From assembly GCA_003184365.1 (NCBI GenBank), contig NKYR01000060.1:1-64000 (forward strand): a stretch of 64,000 bases of DNA, in the 5' to 3' direction. Below the pieces are notes generated by a model. It did no database searches. It had not been told where the DNA came from and saw only the letters and a list, made by a program, of their open reading frames with translations. This DNA is from Evernia prunastri (lineage: Eukaryota > Ascomycota > Lecanoromycetes > Lecanorales > Parmeliaceae). How positions within the stretch are numbered: position 1 is the first letter of the stretch; each line of letters opens with the position of its first letter. This document shows positions 10,925-23,227 of this stretch, piece after piece. Both the position numbers and the translations under genes were made by a program.

Positions 10925-11445
10925 CTCTCCTTCGCCCGCATGTTCCAAGCGCCGGGTTATCAAAGTGAGCCTAGTGCCGAGTAGCCAAAGTAAGACTAGC
11001 GCCGAGTAGCTAGGGTGATCCCCCCCTACACTCCCCTAGAGGCGATTTTGAAATCCACGAGTGTCAACGCTCGCGAAGTTCGAAATTTCAAATAGACTAA
11101 TACGAAATCCGGATGACAAAGGTGAAGTGATCGAGATTCTGAAAATGACTATAACAAATCGTCTATCTTATACGAATCTTTCGAAGATTTCACTTTTTAT
11201 CAAAAAACGATTTTTTGAAAATAAAATTTTTATATCACTTAATATATACCAAAAATTCATTAAAATATAATCGAAGAATATATGTGACAGTAATCTTTTT
11301 AATTATATAAAATTCTTCGAGCTATATATAATTGCTGTAAGATCTTTAATAGTCGATTATAAAGTTTTAATACTTGATATTAGTGATTATCGCGTGTACT
11401 ACGAAGATTTTCGATAAGATTTTAATAAATATATATTTAAAGATT

Positions 11446-12231
11446 GATTGATTGATTGATTGTTTTATACGCCTATGCTAGCTACTTGATGTAAGCTAAT
11501 GAGGGTAACATTAACGCTGAACCAGCTTTACGGCTGGGCGTTGAAGAAACCTGAGGGCGAACCTCTGGACAAAAACTTCAACTAAACAGTACGCTCTCCC
11601 TTCTGCTGTGCTCCTTAGGAGCCCTATTACACCACCGCACATCTCTCTACTTCTTTGCGCCGACTCTTCTATTCTCTGACTTTTGTATCTCTGATCGCCC
11701 CCGCCTCTAGAGGCGGGTACGATCGCTTCTTCGTGCGCCCTTTTTGGGCTTAATGGTCTCCTCTACCCCGAGGGGTAGTCTTGACCGTTGGAGTTGTTCG
11801 CTGGCCAACTCGAAGCTGTTTAACCAGCCGGAGTTAACCATCCACCTTGCCGCTACCCGGATCCCTTTGGTCGTGGTCAGCATTGTCTGGNGCGGGGTGG
11901 GTACCTCGTAGAGCTTGGTGTTGCAATACCAGCTTGTCGAGTTGGTATTCCAGGGGGGCTATAGAAGCCTCCGCCTCTAGGACCGGGATGGGAGTTGCCT
12001 TATATGCTCCGGTCACCCTGCGAAGACACTCATTTTGTATCTTGGTTAGCTTCTCGGAGGGCTTCCGGGAGAATCCTTCTATCCCGCGAGGGTGGTGCCA
12101 AATCGGCGCTGCGAACGTTAACATCGGGCGTATTACCATACTATACACCGTGCGGCACTTGGCGAATGTCGCTCCCCACGTCGAGCCTGCTAGGCATTCT
12201 AGGGCCCGTTTCTGTCCTACGGCTCGGGCCG
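11446..12231 (-). mobile_element. 5'-truncated Tad1-like LINE with 11-bp target duplication
   Basis: A GC-rich non-LTR element on the minus strand. Positions 11,834-12,148 encode the segment after the reverse transcriptase domain typical of fungal Tad1-like LINEs (VIRPMLTFAAPIW, then KLTKIQNECLRRVTGAYKAT, then PVLEAEA). The 3' end carries a (CAAT)n tail, seen on the plus strand as (GATT)n at 11,441-11,462. ATTTAAAGATT stands on both sides (11,435-11,445 and 12,232-12,242), the long target duplication expected of LINE insertion. The 5' end is missing as usual. An N at 11,891 breaks the sequence and may hide an internal gap. It is inserted in copia copy D. Confidence 0.85.
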
Positions 12232-13176
12232 ATTTAAAGATTTTAATGCGAATAATAATAATATATAATAAAAGATATTCTATATAGATATTAAAAATTT
12301 AATGATTATAGAGATAATAATCGTTGAAAGAAATACGCGATTGCGAAGAATAAAATAATATTATTCGAAGATTTTTCGAATAGATCGATTATTCGATAGA
12401 TTATTCGAAGTGCGAGAATTAATAAACTTACTCTTTTGAAGTCGAATTCTAAATAGTGATAAGTTGATAATTTAAAGTAGATATAACAAACTCTTTTAAA
12501 GTTAGCGATTAATCTTTAATCTTTAGAAAATGCTTCGAGATTACTTTTACTTCGAGAGTATCGCGAAAAATAACGAATTTATTAAAATAGTGCGTTTTGA
12601 TAAGATTATTAATTATCTATTTATTAGTGAAAACGAATTATATATTTATAATGTTATTATTAACTTTTTCGCGTACGAAATGATAATCGATATTAATATA
12701 CTTAATATAAGTATAAAATTAAACGTTCTTTATAAAAGCGATAATATTTTAATTATTATTTAAAATAATAGTAATTTTTAAATTAGAGTTTTTAAATCGA
12801 AGAAGTTAATTAAATAGATTCTTTAGTTAGATCGCTTTTTTAATAACTTATATTTAATCGATATACTTTATTTTATAAATAGATAATATTACGATAATTT
12901 AACGTTTAGACGATTAATTAATAACGTTATTACTTATATTAAATAAATAATCGAAGATTAATAAATCTTCGCGATAAATTATTAATTTAATTAGAATTAA
13001 TATAATCGATAAGATTTTAAAGAGAATCTTTATATATTAATTCGTAATATATAGTATCTCGAAGATATCGAAAGATTCGAATAATCGTATTTTAATATAT
13101 TAAAGTCGAATTAACGACGTAGCGACTTACGAGAAAAACGATATAAATAATATTAAGACGAATATTAAGTATAATA

Positions 13177-13316
13177 TGTCAAGATTATGTGGTAGGACAC
13201 TTAGTTGTATTAACTATGAAGTGCTATGATACAAAGGGCGATCTATGTAGGGTCGTTTATAGGGCGATGCCAAGGCCGCCAAGGCCTTGGCGGTTCTCTA
13301 CTCTACAATTTCAACA
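13177..13316 (-). repeat. Copia LTR (3' LTR of copy C)
   Basis: A 140-bp LTR, on the plus strand TGTCAAGATTATG...TTTCAACA. Its length equals that of the partner at 19,929-20,068. TAATA precedes it. Confidence 0.85.
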
Positions 13317-16300
13317 CTTTTCTTCGTCCGCATGTTTTAAGCGTCGGATTACTAAAGTGAGTCTAGTGTCGAGTAGTCAAAGTAAGATTAGCGCCGGGTA
13401 ACTAGGGTGATTTCTTATTCTCTTATCACTCTATATCTTTTTAAAGACGATTTTGAAATCCACGAATTTTAACGCTCGCGAAGTTCGAAATCTCAATCGA
13501 ACTAGCGTGAAATTCGAATAACGAAAGTAAAGTGATCGAAATTCTGAAAACGACTATATCAAATCGTTTATCTTATACAAATTTTTCGAAGATTTTACTT
13601 TTTATCAAAAAACAATTTTTTGAAAATAAAATTTTTATATCACTTAATGTATATCAAAATTAAGCAAAAACGAGATCGAAGAATATATGTGAGAATAGCA
13701 GTGAAATGATTAAAAGAAATTCTTCTAACTGCATGTGGTTGCTATAACATCTTTGGTGATCGATTATAAAGTTTTAATGCTTGACACTAGTGATTATCGC
13801 GTGTAATGCGAAGATTTTCGACGAAGGTTTTCGATAAGATTTGAGCTGAGAAATGCCTGAAGAATTTGATTTATGACAAGTATATATGATAATAGATATT
13901 CTATATAAGTATTGAAAGTTTGGTGATTATAGAGATAATAATCATTGAAAGAGATGCGCGATTGCGAAGAATAGAATAATGAAATTGTTCGAAAGTTCGA
14001 TGTCTCGAATAGATTCGATCGATTATTCGATCGAAATGTGAAGATTAATGAAATTGCTTCTTTGAAGCGAAATTCTAAATAATAATAAATTGACGTCTAA
14101 GAAGATATGATAAAGAATAATTAGAATAGCTTTTCTGAAGCTATAAGATTAGCGATTAATTCTTGATCTTTAAAAAATACTTCGAAATTACTTTTATTTT
14201 AAGAGTATCGCGAAAAGTTATAAACTTGTTAACATATAAAATCTTAGTAAGATCGTTAGTTATTTGCTTGTCGATGAGAACGAATTGTATATTTATAATG
14301 TTATTATTGACTTTTTCGCGCACGAAGTGATAAACGATATTAATATACTTAATGTGAGTATAAAACTAAGCGTTCTTTACAAGAACGATAATATTCTAAT
14401 TATCGTCGAAGATAATAGTAATTTTTGAATTAGAGTCTTTAAGACGAAAAAGTTAATTAAGTAGATTTTTTAATTAGATCACTTTTTTAGTGACTTATGT
14501 TTGATCGATATACTCTATTTTATAGATAAATAATATTACTATAGCTTGACGTTTAGACGATTAATTAATAACGTTATTGTTTATATTGAATAGATAATCG
14601 AAGATAAATCTTCGAGATAAATCGTTAGTTTAATTAGAATCGATATAGTCGATAAGATTTTGAAGAAAATCTTTGTATACTAATTTATAATACATTATAT
14701 CTTGAAGATATCGAAAGATTCGAATAATCGTATTTTAATATATTAAAGTCGAATTAACTACGTAGCGACTTATAAGAAAGACGATATAGACGATATTAAA
14801 ACGAGTATCAAGTATAATATATATGAGAGATTTCACAGCTGATTGATAATTCTCGCGTAATTTTCTTAAAATTATATAATCTTCTTCGATTAACATTAAT
14901 TTGCGATTAATCTTTAGAAAAACAGAGATCGAATTAAGATTTTAATAGTTGAAATAATTAAGAAAGCGAATGATATAGATCTTTTAACTTAGACGAATAA
15001 TATCGACGACGCGATTTCTTTTAATAATTATATCTAAATAATAAATAATCGATTTTAAATTAGATATATAAAATTTAATCTTAAGAACTTTTTTAATACG
15101 CTGAATATCGACTTTATTAAGATCGATAATTAAAATATTATTCACATAGAGAGCGACGATAATATCTTTCTTAATATTTATAAATACGCTATTATTCGAT
15201 TCGATAAATACGAGATTAAGTTCTTTTATATACTTTGAGAAGTGTTAATAGTAGATTTAAAAAGACTGTTTAAGATTATAGAGAGCTTTGTTTAGCTTAT
15301 AGATTCTATTATTCTTATTAAAATCATCGAATTATTATATATAAATTTCTTTCTGAATATTATTATAAAGAAAAACGATTTTAATATTTATTTATTTTAT
15401 ATTTTAGTTTATAATCGTCGTTACAATAAAGATAATCTTATAATTTATAAATTTAATTATCGATACGAAAGTATTATAATAATCACGATTTTTCTATTAT
15501 TCGAGTTTATGAACGATTTAGCGAGCTTTATAACGAATGACTTTTTTAACAAAATTTCGCTTTAGAGTGTAAATTTAGCGCTTTCGAAGAATATAAGCGT
15601 CGAAGAGCGTTTAAACGAAATATCAAATATTATTATTTATGAGAAATTTATATTCGTCTTTTATAACGAGTTCTTAATATATATGAGCGAGTGAGTTCGA
15701 GATAATCTACTTATAGATTTTAGACTCGAAGATATTAAACTTATTAATATAATATGTTAAAAGAACGAATATCGTAAATATATTTTGAAGAGAGTTAGAT
15801 GAGAGATCGCGAAGATTCGAAATCGTTACATTAGAGTAATTCAAAAGAATCTTTTGAATAGCCTTTAGTTTAGAAATTTTCTCGAACGATTTTCACTGCG
15901 ATAGAATTCGTATTTGAGCTGAATAATAACGTAGATTTGCGAGTAAATGCTGACGTAAACGTAGATCTTACAGTCGATTATAAGAAGTTTGATCGTGATT
16001 TTGATGCTGAGACTGCAGAAGAGAATAGAATATCAACTTTTGAAGTTATCGAAAACGAGAATAATGATATATTAATTCTTAAAATGATCGAAGATGATAA
16101 AGTATTCTCTCTGAGCGTTATCGAAGAATTATCTGAGATTATTGAAGAAATAGCTGCTTTAGATATAGATATTAATAATATAGATATATCGTTCGAGACG
16201 TTAGTAATGCGTTACTCGTTTAGTGTCTCTTCTATAACGAATATTAATATAATTAAAAGACGTTATCGCTTATTAAAGAATTAATAAACTTTAATCTTTT

Positions 16301-19300
16301 CTTCGAAGTTTACAACTAAAGCGCGTTTCTTTATAAAGTATATATTATTAATTCGAATAACTTTCTTTTTGATTAGATTATAAAATTAAAAAATAAATTT
16401 TTCTTTATAGTTTAAGAGAATGCACTTTTCGCTGCGATTTATAACTTTTTTTTAAATACGCTTTAGCGCGTAAGCGACGAAGTCGATAGTACGTAAATAA
16501 AATAAAATAGATTTTCGGTAATATATCGCTTCGAAGAGTATTGTTATAATTCGAATATTAGACGATCGCAATATAAGATAATTATTAATAATTACGATTT
16601 TTGATTAAAAGAATTTGTTAAGATTAAAATTTAAAAGAATAAGATATATTTGATATAATAGAGTCTAATCAAAACGCTTCGTTATATCGTTTATTTGAAA
16701 ATTTTCAAATATAATAAATTTTTATTTAATATCACACTGTAAAAGATGAGTTAGAAAGATCTTAATAATATATTTATTATCATTATCGAGACGAATACGA
16801 TAGATTTTAAAGTCTAAGAATTTTGGATAAACTTTGAATTTAAGAAATATAACGAAGATCTCACTTTTATAACGAATATAGTAAACTTTAAACTAGCAGA
16901 TGAAATTATTTTTGAATATTATAAAGTATTCAGCGTTATTAAAATCTATAGAAAATAGAGATTTTACGAAATTACTATAAATAAATTTGTCTGAACGAAT
17001 ACTAGACGTAGTGAAATTATTATAAAAAAACGATCTTTTGACGCTTTATAACATAGTATTCGCAGATATATTTATTCGCGATATTCTTAATGAAATTTAT
17101 TCTCATCGTTATACTAAAAAGTTTATTTAGATTTTGCTAATTTAAATAAATTATACGAATATATTATAATTAATAAATAAGATCGAAAAAAACACTATAG
17201 ACGATAAGAGCATTATTAATTCATTATAAATTCAAGAAGAAAAGATCTCGATTGCGAGTGTCGATAAAAATAAGATTATTATCGATAGCGAGAATATAGT
17301 CGATCTTATGAAAAGCGACGACGATATCGACGTTTAAGAGTTTATCGATAGATAGAAGATTAATATTCATATTAGATATATATAATATATTTGATAGATT
17401 AATAATAATACGTTTATCGATTATCGTATAGTATAGAATAACGATTTCGCGAGTTATAGACTAAATCTAATTGCTTTTAATATTCTTAATAAAACGAAAA
17501 TAAATCGTTTCGTAGATAATAAATATGAATCGATTCGTAAAGAAATGACGAGAGTAATCGAAATTTATTATTATATGAAATCTGAGCTTAATAATATCGA
17601 TAATTATAAAAGTTATAAGTTTTTTATCAGACGCGATAAGAATATTGAAGTTATTATTATTCTCAGTGATAATAATTATAAGATTAATAATCTATTCGTT
17701 AGAGACGTCGAGAATATTATAATTATTCAGCTTCTCGAGAGTATAATTAATATTAAAATAGTCGTTCTTCTCTGAAGTTGAGATATTAAATAATATTTTT
17801 TTGATACGTTTTCGCTTATTGCTTAACGACTTATTTTTAAAAATAACGATAATCTTTATCTTTTTCTTCTTTTTCTTTTTAATTATAAACTTTTCAAATT
17901 TAAAATAAAAGAATTTGATTTAATATTTGACGAAAAGATATTTATATTTTCGATTAGTCGCTTTGTATAAAAAATAAGTTTCGCGATTATTATTATCGTT
18001 AACGCTTTTAATAAACTTGTCTTTATTTTTATTATTACGATAAATAAGTATAACGATATTAAAATCGTTCGATAAGATACGACGTTCTTCGTTTATGACA
18101 ATTAAAATAATTTTATTAAATTTAACGTAATTCTTATTATAAAGCTTATAAATTTGAGTGAAAATTATAATAAAAGTCTTAAAGATATTATCGAGTTCGA
18201 TGGAAAATAGATCGATTAGATAGATTTTCGAAAGAATAAGACTGTCGTCTAGATTAGCGATCTCGATATTAATTCTTCGAAATTTCTTCTCGTATTAATA
18301 AATTTTATCTTTAAAATTAAAGATAATAATACGAAGTTTCTTTATAAGCTATATATAAAGATTAAAGTCGATTAATTTATAATTTTCGATAATAAGATTA
18401 AGCGTTATTTCGAGATCTTCGACGTGTTTTTTAATAAATTAACGTTTATTATAATTTAGACGATTTCGAATTATCGCGAATATATAAGATTTTTCGACGT
18501 TGATAAAGAGAAAGAGAATGTTAATAATAAGTTAATTATCGATATTTCCGCGTTATAAGATATATTTAAAAAAAGATTTTAAAATTTTAATAAAGAATAA
18601 AGATATATTGTTATTGTCGACGGAGTCGAGCTGTTCGACGATAAGTTGATTATTTAATTATTTAGATATCGCTGAAATCGTTAAAAAAAAACGAAAACAT
18701 AATACGTAAGATGTTAATAGGGATAATAATAGTAATATTAACGATAATAATTTAGCTATCGTTTTAGATAAGATATCGATCGAAGAGAATTTAGAGAATA
18801 ATTTTGAAAATAATTATTTCGAAGAAGACGACGAAGTTTTCGCACGAAGATTAAATAATTCGATATCACTAATAGTGTTGAGAATATCTTCACTAACTTC
18901 GAAGTCGATATTATTATCGTCTAACGATATAATAAAAGTAAAATAGATACTCTGATTACTGTTAGAGTTTTCGAGAATCTTATCGATATCTAATAATTTT
19001 CGACGCTAATTTTCGAGTTTACGATAGATTCGAGCGACGTTATTTAAATAAAAGACACTTAAAGATAAAAATAATTTGATAATATAGATTAATTTTCGAT
19101 GAAATTGTATTAAATATAATTATAAAAGACGTGTGAATCTTCTTCTTGAAGAAGATTTAACGCTTTTCTTATACTATTACTTTAATAAAGACTCGAATTT
19201 AAAATATTCGTCTTATAAATCGTCGTTATAAAATTAAGATTAATCTATTATAATCACAGCGATAAGATATTTACGAAAGTAACGAATTAAAAAATTCGAT

Positions 19301-19899
19301 AATAGAGCTCAGTCTTCTTCTTTAAAGACTTTTAAGATCGAAATACTTTATAATAATAAAACACTCTTATTATTTTATTTTATAATAGACTTTTCTTAAG
19401 CGCTCTATAAAGAAATCGATTAGTATGGATTATTTTAAACGATTTTAGACTATAATTAGATAATTAATGCTATTAATTTCAGTTATCGTAGATTATTACT
19501 ATTAACTCGATTTTAATAAACTCACTATTAATAAAGCGATATAGAAAATAATAAGATTTGAAAATCTCGTTAGCGTGTTTTACGTAGAAAAGCTAATAAT
19601 GTTTTAAAGATTATTAATTCTTGATAATATAACGATTTAACGATCGCATAGCGCGATATTAGCAGTCGATAACTTCGACGTATTTTAATATGCTAACGAG
19701 AAACTAAAAAAGCTTTCAATTATCGATTTTCGATTAAAGAATTATTTTGTAGTAAATAATACTTACATTAAGAAGATTTATAAAGAGATCTATATAATTA
19801 TAGCGACTCGTCGCGATAATTATATCGCAATGCGATAAATACCAAATACTTAGAGATTATCGTGGTTATAGCTGACAATAGATTATCACTGTAGATAAA

Positions 19900-19928
19900 C
19901 AGCGTCGGGCAAGCTCGAGCTCATAATC
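19900..19928 (-). promoter_or_regulatory. Putative primer-binding site matching the tRNA-Met anticodon arm
   Basis: On the sense (minus) strand the bases directly after the 5' LTR read GATTATGAG, then CTCGAGCTTGCCCGACGC. GATTATGAG is the exact complement of CTCATAATC, the anticodon loop and start of the 3' anticodon stem of elongator tRNA-Met. Drosophila copia is known to prime with a tRNA-Met half cut at the anticodon. The position next to the LTR and the match make the same mechanism likely here; this is inference. Confidence 0.5.
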
Positions 19929-20068
19929 TGTTAAGATTATGTGATAGAACACTTAGTTGTACTAACTATGGAGTGCTATGATACAAAGGGCGACCTATGT
20001 AGGACCGTTTATAGGGCGGTGCCAAGGCCGTCAAGGCCTTGGCGGTCCTCTATCCTACAATTTCAACA
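19929..20068 (-). repeat. Copia LTR (5' LTR of copy C)
   Basis: A 140-bp LTR; on the plus strand it starts TGTTAAGATTATG and ends TTTCAACA, followed by TAATA. It is the partner of 13,177-13,316, with few differences, mostly C/T and G/A. Confidence 0.85.
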
Positions 20069-20811
20069 TAATATATATAAGAAATTTTATAGCTAATCAA
20101 TAATTCTCGCGTAATTTTCTTAAAATTTGATTTTAAGAACTTTCTTAATACGTTAAATATCGACTTTATTAAAATCGATAATTAAAATATTATTCATATA
20201 GAGAGCGACGATAATATTTTTCTTAATATTTATAAATATACTATTATTCGATTCAATAAATACGAGATCAAGTTTTTTTATATACTTTAAGAAGTGTTAA
20301 TATTAAATTTAAAAAGATTATTTGAGATCGTAAAGAGTCTTATTTAATCTATAAAGTTTATTATTTTTATTAAAATTATCGAACTATTACACGTAGATCT
20401 TCTTCTAAATATTATTATAGAAAAAGACGATTTTAATATTTATTTATTTTATATTTTAATTTATAATCGTAATTAAAGCGAAGATAATTTTATAATTTAT
20501 AGATTTAATTATCGATATGAAAGTATTATAATAATCACGATTTTTCTATTATTTGAATTTACGAACGACTTAGCGAGCTTTATAACGAATAACTTTTTCT
20601 ATAAAATCTCGTTTTAAAATATAAATTTAATATTGTTATAGAATATAAGCGTTAAAGAATATCTAAACGAAATATTAGTATTATTATTTATAAGAAATTT
20701 ATATTTATTTTTTATAACGAGCTTTTAATGCATATAAACGAATAAGTTTAAAATAATTTACTTATAAATTTTAAACTCGAAGATATTAAATTTATTAATA
20801 TTGTCAGAACC

Positions 20812-20994
20812 GGTACAGATATGAGATCAATGTAGGTGTATTGAATAAGACAACTAGCTAAGGAGCGAATATCTACATGGCATGAGGCTGATATGTAGGA
20901 GAAGGCCTCTGCCAAGCCGCGCTAAGCCCTATGGGCCAAACAAAGGAGGAAGGTGCTGGGAGGCCCTGGTAGGGACCAGGGTACGGTCGTAACA
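20812..20994 (-). repeat. Solo LTR with perfect 5-bp target duplication (AATAT)
   Basis: A 183-bp GC-rich insertion. On the minus strand it starts TGTTACGACCGTACCC and ends GGTTCTGACA. AATAT stands on both sides (20,807-20,811 and 20,995-20,999). It shares its ends and an inner stretch (ATATTCGCTC..TAGCTAGTTGTCTTATTCAAT) with the LTR at 41,804-42,028, so the two are related. A RIP-mutated copy is at 30,960-31,152. Confidence 0.85.
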
Positions 20995-21930
20995 AATATA
21001 ATATATTAAAAAAGCGAATATTATAAATATTTTTTAAAAAGAATCAGATGAGAGATCGCGAAATCGTTAGATTAGAATAATTCAAAAGCATCTTTTGAAT
21101 AGCGCTTAACTTAGAATCTTTTCGAACGATTTTCACTAAGACGAAGTTCGTATTTGAATTAAATAATAACGTAGATTCTCGTATTAATATAGATGCGAAT
21201 CTTATAGTCGATTATAAAAAGTTTAATCGTGATTTTGAAGCTAAGATTATAAAAGATAATAATGTATCGATTCTTAAAATAATCGAAGATAATAAAATAT
21301 TTTCTTTAGACGTTATCGAAGAATTATCTGAGATCGCTAAAGAAAAAGCTATTTTAAATACAAATATTAATAATATAAATATATCGTTCGAGACGTTAGT
21401 AATACGCTACTCGTTTAAAGTCTCTTCTATAACAAATATTAATACGATTAAAAAACGTTATTGCTTATTAAAAAATTGATAAACTTTAATTTCTTCTTCG
21501 AAATTTATAACTAGTAAACGTTTTTTTAAAAAGTATATATTATTAATTCAGATAATTCTCTTTTTGATTAGATTATAGAATCGAAAGATAAATTTCTCTT
21601 TATAGTTTAAGAAAACGTATTTTTCGTTACGATTTATAATTTTTTTTAAATACGCTTTAGCGCGTAAGCGACGAAGTCGATAATACGTAAATAAAATAAA
21701 ATAGACTTTCGATAATATATCGCTTCGAAGAATATTATTATAGTTCGAATATTAGACGATCGTAATATAAGATAATTGCTGATAATTACGATTTCTAATT
21801 AAAAGAATTTATTAAGATTGAAATTTAGAAAAATAAGATATATTTAATATAATAGAGTCTAATCAAATCGCTTCGCTATATCATTTATTTGAAAATTACT
21901 CGATATAATAAATTCTTACTTAATATCACA

Positions 21931-22116
21931 CTATATAAGATAAATTAAAAAGATTTTAATAATATATTTATTATTATTATCGAGACGAATATAATAGATT
22001 TTAAAGTTTAAAGATTTTAGATAGATTTTGAATCTAAGAAATATAACGAAGATCTTACTTTTATAACGAATATAATAAACTTTAAAATAGTAAATAAAAT
22101 TATTTTTGAATATCAT
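21931..22116 (-). pseudogene. Copia integrase core fragment
   Basis: This 61-codon open stretch reads FVIFLRFKIYLKSLNFKIYY followed by IRLDNNNKY. It resembles the copia integrase segment F..FK...E...G.KI..LR.DNGGEY, where D is a catalytic residue. The GGE after DN is replaced by NNK, consistent with G-to-A changes by RIP. It is only a fragment of copy D. Confidence 0.6.
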
Positions 22117-22528
22117 AAAATATCTAGCGTTATTGAAATGGATAGAGAATAGAGATTCTACGAGATTACTATAAACAAATTCGTTTAAACGAAAGTTAAA
22201 CGCTATGAAATTATCTTTTAACGTTTCATAATATAATATTCGTAGATATATTTATTCGCGATATTCTTAATGAAATTTACTTTCATCGCTATACTAAAAA
22301 GTAAATCTAAATAATTTATGCGAGTATATTATAGTTAATTAATGAAATTGAAAGAGATATTATAGACGATAAGAATATTATTAATTTATTATAAATTCAA
22401 AAAGAAGAGATCTCGATTGCGAGTATCGATAAAAATAAAAATATTATCGATAGCGAAAATATAGTCGATCTTATAAAAAGCGACGACGATATCGACGTTT
22501 AAGAGTTTATCGATCAAAGGGACCCCCT

Positions 22529-22681
22529 TGTTGAAATTGTAGGGTAGAGGACTGCCAAGGCCTCGGCCCGGCTAAAGACCGGGCCAAGGCCGGCCTTGGC
22601 ACCGGCCCTACATAGGTCGCCCTTTGTACCATAGCACTCCATAGTTAATACAACTAAGTGTCCTACCACATAATCTCGACA
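22529..22681 (+). repeat. Copia LTR, isolated, no target duplication
   Basis: A 153-bp LTR (TGTTGAAATTG...ATCTCGACA) almost identical to 350-502. The flanks CCCCT and ATTTT do not match, so it is not a clean solo insertion; it may be a recombination or truncation product at the end of copy D. Confidence 0.75.
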
Positions 22682-22883
22682 ATTTTAATAAATAAAGATC
22701 TTTGATTCGTTGAAATGCGCGAATCGATATCGAGTCGTATCGAATCGAGTCTTATCGTTTATATTAGTTGACGTGATCGATGATCGTGAAAAAGAAAAGA
22801 ACGATAGAGCGTATTCTTGATATATCTCTTCTGAATAGTCTTCGACTGATATATATAGTTTTCAAATTTTTGACAGAACTTCC

Positions 22884-23036
22884 TGTCAAGATTATGTGGT
22901 AGGACACTTAGTTGTATTAACTATGGAGTGCTATGGTACAAAGGGCGACCTATGTAGGGCCGGTGCCAAGGCCGGCTTTGGCCCGGTCTTTAGCCGGGCC
23001 GAGGCCTTGGCAGTCCTCTACCCTACAATTTCAACA
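22884..23036 (-). repeat. Copia LTR, first of two adjacent near-identical copies
   Basis: A 153-bp LTR in reverse orientation. Its left flank is CTTCC and its right flank TATAT. The next LTR, 38 bp further on, is nearly identical and has CTTCC on both sides. An N lies between the two (23,068), so one of them may be an assembly artefact. Confidence 0.7.
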
Positions 23037-23074
23037 TATATAGTCGCTTAGACGATCTGAAAAGAATNACTTCC

Positions 23075-23227
23075 TGTCAAGATTATGTGGTAGGACACTT
23101 AGTTGTATTAACTATGGAGTGCTATGGTACAAAGGGCGACCTATGTAGGGCCGGTGCCAAGGCCGGTCTTGGCCCGGTCTTTAGCCGGGCCGAGGCCTTG
23201 GCAGTCCTCTACCCTACAATTTCAACA
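23075..23227 (-). repeat. Copia solo LTR with target duplication CTTCC
   Basis: A 153-bp LTR (plus strand TGTCAAGATTATG...TTTCAACA) flanked by CTTCC at 23,070-23,074 and 23,228-23,232. It shows no visible RIP damage, so it is either young or too short to be a RIP target. Confidence 0.8.

Larger units (their letters stand above)
10773..13176 (-). mobile_element. Older copia element (copy D), 3' half, interrupted
   Basis: The minus strand is the coding sense. The 3' LTR is 10,773-10,924 (152 bp; on the plus strand TGTTAAGATTATG...CTTCAACA). It is preceded in sense by the purine tract and the 25-bp repeat region (10,925-11,060), then by the 3' untranslated part and RNase H-like sequence (about 12,430-13,170) parallel to 1,900-2,545 of copy B. 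A LINE is inserted at 11,446-12,231. At 13,176 the element is cut by the complete copia copy C and resumes at 20,069. It is older than both insertions and strongly RIP-mutated except for the LTR and the GC-rich 3' region. Confidence 0.75.
13177..20068 (-). mobile_element. Complete Ty1/copia retrotransposon (copy C), RIP-inactivated, TSD TAATA
   Basis: This is a full element of 6,892 bp. Its LTRs are 13,177-13,316 and 19,929-20,068 (140 bp each), with TAATA at 13,172-13,176 and 20,069-20,073. Sense is the minus strand. In sense order come the 5' LTR, a primer-binding site candidate (19,900-19,928), a gag/protease region (about 19.8-17.4 kb, not recognisable after RIP), integrase (about 17.0-16.7 kb, by likeness to 21,931-22,116), reverse transcriptase (about 15.7-14.9 kb; active-site box YVNN at 15,137-15,148), RNase H (about 14.5-14.2 kb), the 3' repeat region and the 3' LTR. 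Stops throughout show it is dead. It is nested in copy D. Confidence 0.85.
20069..22515 (-). mobile_element. Older copia element (copy D), 5'-ward part
   Basis: This continues copy D beyond the inserted copy C and runs parallel to 14,820-17,350 of copy C. The reverse transcriptase active-site box again ends in NN (about 20,185-20,200). The integrase core is readable at 21,931-22,116. A solo LTR lies inside at 20,812-20,994. The match to copy C stops at about 22,515, next to the odd GC-rich spacer CAAAGGGACCCCCT and another LTR, so the 5' end of copy D is lost or rearranged. Confidence 0.7.

Noticed and set aside
15937..16284. A 115-codon open frame on the plus strand, acidic and repeat-free
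   Set aside because: It is antisense to copia copy C, whose coding sense is the minus strand, and the parallel part of copy D is broken. RIP removes TGA/TAG less evenly on the antisense strand, so chance open frames arise.
16730..17350. A separate gene suggested by long frames around 17,545-17,775
   Set aside because: The region is colinear with copia copy D and lies inside copy C; the frame has no motif and is antisense to the element.
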